This document shows positions 43,136 through 47,427 of a stretch of 47,427 nucleotides of DNA, piece by piece. The stretch comes from an uncultured Tenacibaculum sp. (lineage in GTDB: Bacteria > Bacteroidota > Bacteroidia > Flavobacteriales > Flavobacteriaceae), in the NCBI GenBank assembly GCA_937922085.1, contig CAKZVD010000080.1, positions 1-47,427 on the forward strand, in the 5' to 3' direction. The translations under genes were made by a program, and so were the position numbers. Position 1 is the first letter of the stretch. Every line of letters starts with the position of its first letter. The notes beneath the pieces were generated by a model, which ran no database searches, was not told the DNA's origin, and saw only the letters and a program-made list of their open reading frames with translations.

Positions 43136-43820
43136 TTATACTTTTAATAAAGAATTAGTTCATGAGAACATAAGAAAAGACATCATTAAAGGAGATAAAA
43201 TAATTTGTATAAAAAACTTTCCTTTATCTGATGAAAATTTAAATTCGTTTATTAATTTAATTGGAATTCCTATTATCGAGTATAGGAATAATGGTGGAAA
43301 TTCAATTTTTGATGTTAAAGTATTTAAGCAAAATAATTTTTTTAGATCAATCGCAAATTCTAATTTAAATATTCCATTACATACCGATTGTGCAGATTTT
43401 AAATCAGTACCGAATTGTATAGGTTTATTGTGTGTAAAACCAGCTTTATTAGAGCAAGGAGTTAGTTTTTTTACTTCTTTAAAAGAAATTTTAAAAGAAG
43501 CTTCAAATAGTAAATTAAAAGAACTCACAACAAAAAAATGGAAATTTAGAAACGAATTAAAACCTATTTTACAAAAAAAAAATGAACAGTTTTCTATATG
43601 TTATGATAGAATAACTATTGAATCTTTTTCTCAAATAACAGATAAAGAGCTTGAGGAGTTAAATTCATTTGATGAACTTTTTAAAAAAGAATCTTTTGAA
43701 ATAATGTTAAAAAAAGGAGATCTTATTTTGTTCAGAAATGATTTGTTTTTACACGGACGAAGTCACTTCGATTTAAACTCTGAAAGATTGATTAAAAGAA
43801 TTAGGTTTAATGTAAAATAA
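43107..43820 (+). CDS. TauD/TfdA-like Fe(II)/2-oxoglutarate dioxygenase
   Basis: Up to 237 aa. There is no ATG in the N-terminal part of the frame; TTG at 43107 or TTG at 43125 are the candidates, both inside the end of the preceding gene. The iron facial triad is readable as His92-x-Asp94 (PLHTDCAD) and His216 (LFLHGRSHF); Arg227 or Arg231 would hold 2-oxoglutarate (SERLIKRIRF). The family hydroxylates small molecules such as taurine, amino acids or antibiotic precursors, with O2 and 2-oxoglutarate. The substrate is unknown, and no peptide-synthetase or other biosynthetic genes are nearby. It is shorter than most TauD proteins. Confidence 0.75.
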   Translation: MKKVEVLLINYTFNKELVHENIRKDIIKGDKIICIKNFPLSDENLNSFINLIGIPIIEYRNNGGNSIFDVKVFKQNNFFRSIANSNLNIPLHTDCADFKSVPNCIGLLCVKPALLEQGVSFFTSLKEILKEASNSKLKELTTKKWKFRNELKPILQKKNEQFSICYDRITIESFSQITDKELEELNSFDELFKKESFEIMLKKGDLILFRNDLFLHGRSHFDLNSERLIKRIRFNVK

Positions 43821-43919
43821 TTTTTTTAGTTAAGAGGTGTATGGTTAATTGTTTCTGAGTTTAACCTTGTATAAAGATCAAATTTTCTATTAATTTTAAA
43901 CCCAATAGAATTTTATATA

Positions 43920-44411
43920 ATGAATAACAAACAATGGAAATCTTCTGAGAACGTTATTGAAATGCTAGAAGCTTTATTAGATTATAAAGATTTTAATATT
44001 TTAAAACGAGTAAATAACTTACAAGTATTTTATATTCAATGTTGTAAAGATCATTTACATTTATTACCTTAAGAAGAATTTAAAACGGCATTAGATTATG
44101 CTATGAAATTTATAAATAAAGAGGTTTCTTTAAATGAAATAAGTGATCAAAATTGGTATACAGAAGCAGCTGTGTTTGGAATGGATTATGAAGAGAACTC
44201 AAAGGATAATGAAGGTATTTATAAAGAAATTTCGAAAAAAAGAAACCTTTCTCTAGAAGACTCTAGAAAACATGCTATCGAACTTGGGTATTTTATTGAT
44301 TGGACAAGTTTATATGCTACTTCATTTAACGGACAAATACCATATAATTATTCGAAATTTTTGAATGAAAATTTGTTACGAAAAAATATAATTGATCCAT
44401 TTAAAGAATGA
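43920..44411 (+). pseudogene. gene with an internal in-frame stop
   Basis: ATG 43920 opens a frame reading MNNKQWKSSENVIEMLEALL and then LQVFYIQCCKDHLHLLP, followed by TAA at 44070-44072. The same frame then continues without a break as EEFKTALDYAMKFINKEVS and on to a stop at 44409-44411. Replacing that TAA by one sense codon (for example CAA, Gln) would give a 163-aa protein. The N-terminus (W..s..P..ML..L......RKL..F...CC...hLL) resembles the 'repeat companion' domain known from Planctomycetes and others. A shorter protein could start at ATG 44103 (102 aa). The stop overlaps the next ATG by 4 nt. Confidence 0.75.
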
Positions 44412-45844
44412 AAGAAAGTAATAAATACATAAAGAGGATATTCAAAGTAATTTTTGCGTTTATTCTGTTGTTTTCTATAGTATTAATTTTAATATACATA
44501 AGTGTATCTCCTTACGCTTCCTCTAAAGTTAAAAACCAACTTTTTAATCCTAATATAAAAGCTTGTTCAGTTTCAGAAATTGAAACAGATAAAAAAGGTA
44601 CATTATTTGTAACTCCCAATGTTTCTTACTCTGATGATGAAGTATCAATACATATAAAAGGATTAACACCATTTCAAATTGGAACTTTAAAATTATCTGT
44701 AACAGACTCTAAAAATATACAATGGAAATCAGTAGCTTGTTTTCAAGCAAATGAAAGCGGAGAAATAAACCCTAAAAATCAAGCGCCTTTAAAAGGAAGT
44801 TCTTATGAAGGAGTTCATGCAATGGGTCTTTTTTGGTCTCTAAAGCCAGAAAAATTAAGTTCATTTCATTTTAAAACTGACTTAGATTTTAAAATTAGTT
44901 TTGAAACTAGTAATGGAGAGGAGTTAGTACATACAATTCTTAGAAAAAGTTATGAGATTACAGAAGATTCTAATAGTATAAAAAGACAAATTCGAACTAA
45001 AATAGTGGGTGATTTTTATACTAACAAATTGGGAGGTCAAAGAGCAACAATCGTTTTATTAGGAGGGTCTGGAGGTAATTTTCAACATCGTAAAGCTACA
45101 TATTTAGTTTCTAAAGGATATAATGTGTTAGATTTAAAATATTTTGGAACAAATAAATTGCCTAAGAATCTAGAAAATGTTCCTTTAGAATATTTACATA
45201 ATGCGATCAATTGGTTAAAAAAGCAACCAACAGTCAATTCATCAAAAATTGCTCTTATGGGAAGATCTAAAGGAGCAGAGTATGCATTGTTGTATGCTTC
45301 AAAATACAATGATATTAAAGCACTTGTTTCAGAAGTAGGCTCTAGTGTTACTTGGAGCTCTAAAAGCTATTTTAAGTCTTCTTGGAAGTATAAAGGAAAA
45401 AGTAGTCCTAGAGCTAAAGGAGGATTGATTAAAGCACTTAAATTTCTTAAAAGCACTGGAGGCAAAGCTCAAAATTTACTTCCTTATATGTTAAGTGCAT
45501 TTGAGAATACCAAAAGAATAGAAGAAAGTTCGATTAAAATTGAAAACATAAAATGTCCAATATTGTTACTTTCTGGAGAAGACGACCTTCAATGGCCATC
45601 AACAATGATGAGTAATCAAATCATGAATAGAGCAAAGAAATATAAATTTGAACACGAAGTAAATCATTATTCATATAAAAATGCAGGACATCAATTTGAT
45701 GAATTACCATTTATACCACAAATAGATTTTTCTAATATCAGAACTTGGAAATCTGGTGGAGATTTTCAAGGGAATGCACTAGCATCTATAGATTCATGGA
45801 ATAAAATATTGATGTTTTTAAAGAAACAGCTCGGAAATAAGTAA
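44408..45844 (+). CDS. BAAT/acyl-CoA thioesterase family protein
   Basis: A 478-aa protein with an N-terminal membrane helix (~12-32). Residues ~60-185 form the immunoglobulin-like domain of acyl-CoA:amino acid N-acyltransferase/thioesterase proteins (YEGVHAMGLFWSLKP). Residues ~205-475 are an alpha/beta hydrolase with GGSGG (219-223), the nucleophile elbow GRSKGA with Ser287, an acidic residue at Asp392/393 (SGEDDLQWP) and His428 (NAGHQF). Animal thioesterases of the family have Ser, bile-acid transferases Cys; Ser here favours hydrolysis of acyl esters or thioesters. The membrane anchor suggests action at the envelope face. It overlaps the broken gene before it by 4 nt. Confidence 0.88.
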   Translation: MKESNKYIKRIFKVIFAFILLFSIVLILIYISVSPYASSKVKNQLFNPNIKACSVSEIETDKKGTLFVTPNVSYSDDEVSIHIKGLTPFQIGTLKLSVTDSKNIQWKSVACFQANESGEINPKNQAPLKGSSYEGVHAMGLFWSLKPEKLSSFHFKTDLDFKISFETSNGEELVHTILRKSYEITEDSNSIKRQIRTKIVGDFYTNKLGGQRATIVLLGGSGGNFQHRKATYLVSKGYNVLDLKYFGTNKLPKNLENVPLEYLHNAINWLKKQPTVNSSKIALMGRSKGAEYALLYASKYNDIKALVSEVGSSVTWSSKSYFKSSWKYKGKSSPRAKGGLIKALKFLKSTGGKAQNLLPYMLSAFENTKRIEESSIKIENIKCPILLLSGEDDLQWPSTMMSNQIMNRAKKYKFEHEVNHYSYKNAGHQFDELPFIPQIDFSNIRTWKSGGDFQGNALASIDSWNKILMFLKKQLGNK

Positions 45845-45874
45845 TAAAATAAGCAATAGCTTTATTATTAACTA

Positions 45875-47089
45875 TTAATCAATCTCAACATATATACATT
45901 TCAAGTAAGCACCTTCTTTAAAACCTATAGGATGATCTATATCGTGTAATGTTTTTTCTTTAATAGTATATCTAACTCTATTTTTTTGAAGAACATCTTC
46001 TATTAAATCAAAAAAAGTTTCAGAAGTTACTCTAGAACTACAAGAAGCTAATACTAGAGTTCCTTTTTTCCGAACCAATTTTAATCCAAGTTTGGTTAGC
46101 TTTTTATAACTAGCAATTGCTCTATCTACCTCGGTAGCACTTTTAGCAAAAGAAGGAGGGTCAATAACAACAATATCAAAAGTAACTTTCTGTGTTGCTA
46201 ATTTTTGTAATTCTTCAAAAGCATCTCCTGCTATAATAGCGTGTTCTCCTGAAAAATTATTGAGTTTGGCATTGCTTTTAGCTATTTCTAAAGCAGGTTT
46301 ACTAATATCTAAACTAGTAACGGTTTTTGCGCCACCAGTTAAAGCATGAACAGAAAATCCGCCAGCATATGAAAAAACATCTAAAACTGTTTTTCCTTTT
46401 GCCATTTCACCTACTTTTTTTCTGTTAGCTCTATGATCTAAAAAATAACCTGTTTTATGACCATGAATAACATTAGCAGAAAAATGAACACCATGTTCTT
46501 TAAAAACAATCACTTCATTTTTTAAAGTTCCATCTAAAATTTGACCATCTGTAAAATCGAATTCATTTCCTTCTTTTTGCACATTTCTACTTAACCTTAA
46601 AACAGTTGTATTTGCTTTACTGATTTCAATAAGCTTAGGTAAAATATCTTTTAAATAAGCAAACCAAAAAGAAGCATATAGTTTTACAACCAATACATGA
46701 TCATATACATCGGCAACCATAGAAGGAAGCTGATCATTTTCACCATAAATTAAACGATAACTATTGGTGTTAGTTTGTAATAAAGGAACTCTTTTTTGAT
46801 AAGCAATTTCAATCTTTTTAGCAAACCATTCAGAATTAATGGTAGCTGGTTTATTCGCTTGTAGAATTTTAATGCGTATTGGTGAATACGGATCGTAAAA
46901 CCCGCAAGCTAAAAACTTATTACTTTTACTATCAAAAATAACAGCTAAATCACCAGATTTACCTTCTTTATTTTTTTTAATAATGCTATTTTCAAAAACC
47001 CACGGGTGTCCTTTTTTAACTAAGGTTTCTGTTACCGGTTTTAGTTTTATGGCAATTTTAGAAGTTGTTATGTTTGGTAAAGCTATCAA
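45875..47089 (-). CDS. rlmI: RlmI-like rRNA large-subunit methyltransferase
   Basis: A 404-aa cytosolic SAM-dependent methyltransferase. The N-terminal PUA-like domain (~11-85, KKGHPWVFENSI) is followed by a connector and the Rossmann domain (~215-404). It shows the SAM-binding VLDVFSYAGGFSVHA, TSLDISKPALEIAK and the catalytic-side motif DIVVIDPPSFAKS; the later ASCSS suits an RlmI/YccW-type cytosine-5 enzyme. In E. coli RlmI makes m5C1962 of 23S rRNA; the same site is likely but not proven here. It converges with the BAAT-like gene. Confidence 0.88.
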   Translation of the reverse strand: MIALPNITTSKIAIKLKPVTETLVKKGHPWVFENSIIKKNKEGKSGDLAVIFDSKSNKFLACGFYDPYSPIRIKILQANKPATINSEWFAKKIEIAYQKRVPLLQTNTNSYRLIYGENDQLPSMVADVYDHVLVVKLYASFWFAYLKDILPKLIEISKANTTVLRLSRNVQKEGNEFDFTDGQILDGTLKNEVIVFKEHGVHFSANVIHGHKTGYFLDHRANRKKVGEMAKGKTVLDVFSYAGGFSVHALTGGAKTVTSLDISKPALEIAKSNAKLNNFSGEHAIIAGDAFEELQKLATQKVTFDIVVIDPPSFAKSATEVDRAIASYKKLTKLGLKLVRKKGTLVLASCSSRVTSETFFDLIEDVLQKNRVRYTIKEKTLHDIDHPIGFKEGAYLKCIYVEID

Positions 47090-47188
47090 GTGAATTTATT
47101 TATAGATGAGGCAAAGTTAATGGTATTAATGAAATAGAGTAGAAGTTTATATTTTATTTCTAATAGGAGTCATATAATTGTTTGAAGC

Positions 47189-47239
47189 AAAAAAAATCAC
47201 GAAGTAAAACTTTCTAAATGTTTCATTTCGTGATTTTTT
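47189..47239. terminator. intrinsic terminator, bidirectional
   Basis: AAAAAATCACGAAGTAAAAC pairs with GTTTCATTTCGTGATTTTTT (18 of 20 positions) and has T/A runs at both ends. It lies in the gene-free last 338 nt, upstream of rlmI, so it probably ends a gene to the right of the window. Nothing else recognisable is in 47090-47427 except a less AT-rich stretch near 47285-47300. Confidence 0.75.
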
Positions 47240-47427
47240 GAGAGAGAAAATAAACAAGTTATTTTTTTATAATGATATAACTTGATACCACTGCCGTCCG
47301 AAAGTTTTAAAGATCTCCTATATTTAGGTTGTTACCTATTGTAAACAGGTGTTTTTTTTAAGTTTTCACAGAAAATAAGTCTTGTTTAAAGTCTATTTTT
47401 GTTTGTGGTTTTCCTCTGATTTTTTTC

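Noticed and set aside
43160..43528. Minus-strand frame of 122 codons opposite the dioxygenase gene
   Set aside because: The plus-strand frame carries the iron-binding triad; the opposite frame is a shadow.

Overview
The window is low-GC DNA from a member of the Bacteroidota, most likely a marine Flavobacteriaceae of the Tenacibaculum/Aquimarina kind. The evidence is the AT-rich coding style, promoters of the form TTG-N19-TAnnTTTG, two giant secreted proteins ending in type IX secretion (T9SS) sorting domains, many lipoproteins with acidic residues just after the lipid-bearing cysteine, and TPR-membrane-HTH sensor proteins. The genus is inferred. No tRNA, rRNA, CRISPR array or intact transposase was seen.

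Layout. 1-2.0 kb: a secreted receptor-L/LRR-like protein and a small membrane protein, closed by a two-way terminator. 2.0-5.1 kb (minus): a 1023-aa T9SS protein with Fn3 and GEVED domains. 5.3-8.1 kb (minus): a tRNA-dihydrouridine synthase (dus) gene, an LRR lipoprotein gene directly behind it, then a second diverged copy of the dus 3' end. 8.2-11.8 kb (plus): two TPR/transmembrane/HTH regulators. 12.0-19.3 kb: a 59-aa basic protein, a 2245-aa six-module LRR protein with a T9SS tail, and a 53-aa exported-looking protein 4 nt behind it. 19.6-20.9 kb: a DEAD-box helicase with a DbpA-type C-terminus; its 3' end and terminator recur 0.57 kb downstream, on the other side of a small lipoprotein gene.

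21.7-34.2 kb is a long one-direction accessory run, possibly one transcription unit, of lipoproteins and hypothetical proteins (SH3-like, LRR and WG-repeat types) that includes a frameshifted gene and a truncated lipoprotein leader. It ends beside a minus-strand toxin-immunity pair at 34.5-35.4 kb. The toxin is a lipoprotein whose C-terminus is an RNase A-like CdiA-CT domain. Its candidate catalytic residues H78, R89, T179 and Y181 have the spacing recalled for the Yersinia kristensenii CDI toxin. The small acidic protein behind it looks like a CdiI-type immunity protein.

36-47.1 kb: SH3-domain exported proteins flank pbpC (penicillin-binding protein 1C). They are followed by a DUF6624-like lipoprotein, a DUF1287 cysteine-hydrolase-like protein, a small hypothetical, a TauD-like dioxygenase, a gene with an in-frame stop, a BAAT-type acyl-transferase/thioesterase and, on the minus strand, an RlmI-like rRNA methyltransferase.

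How it fits together. Housekeeping genes (dus, DEAD-box helicase, pbpC, rlmI) form a scaffold between which surface and lipoprotein cargo has accumulated. Twice the cargo is bracketed by a partial copy of the 3' end of the housekeeping gene next to it, as expected if incoming DNA regenerated the end of the gene it joined. The most promising leads are the lipoprotein-anchored RNase A-like toxin module, this repeated 3'-end-duplication architecture, and a promoter sequence present in three related copies.
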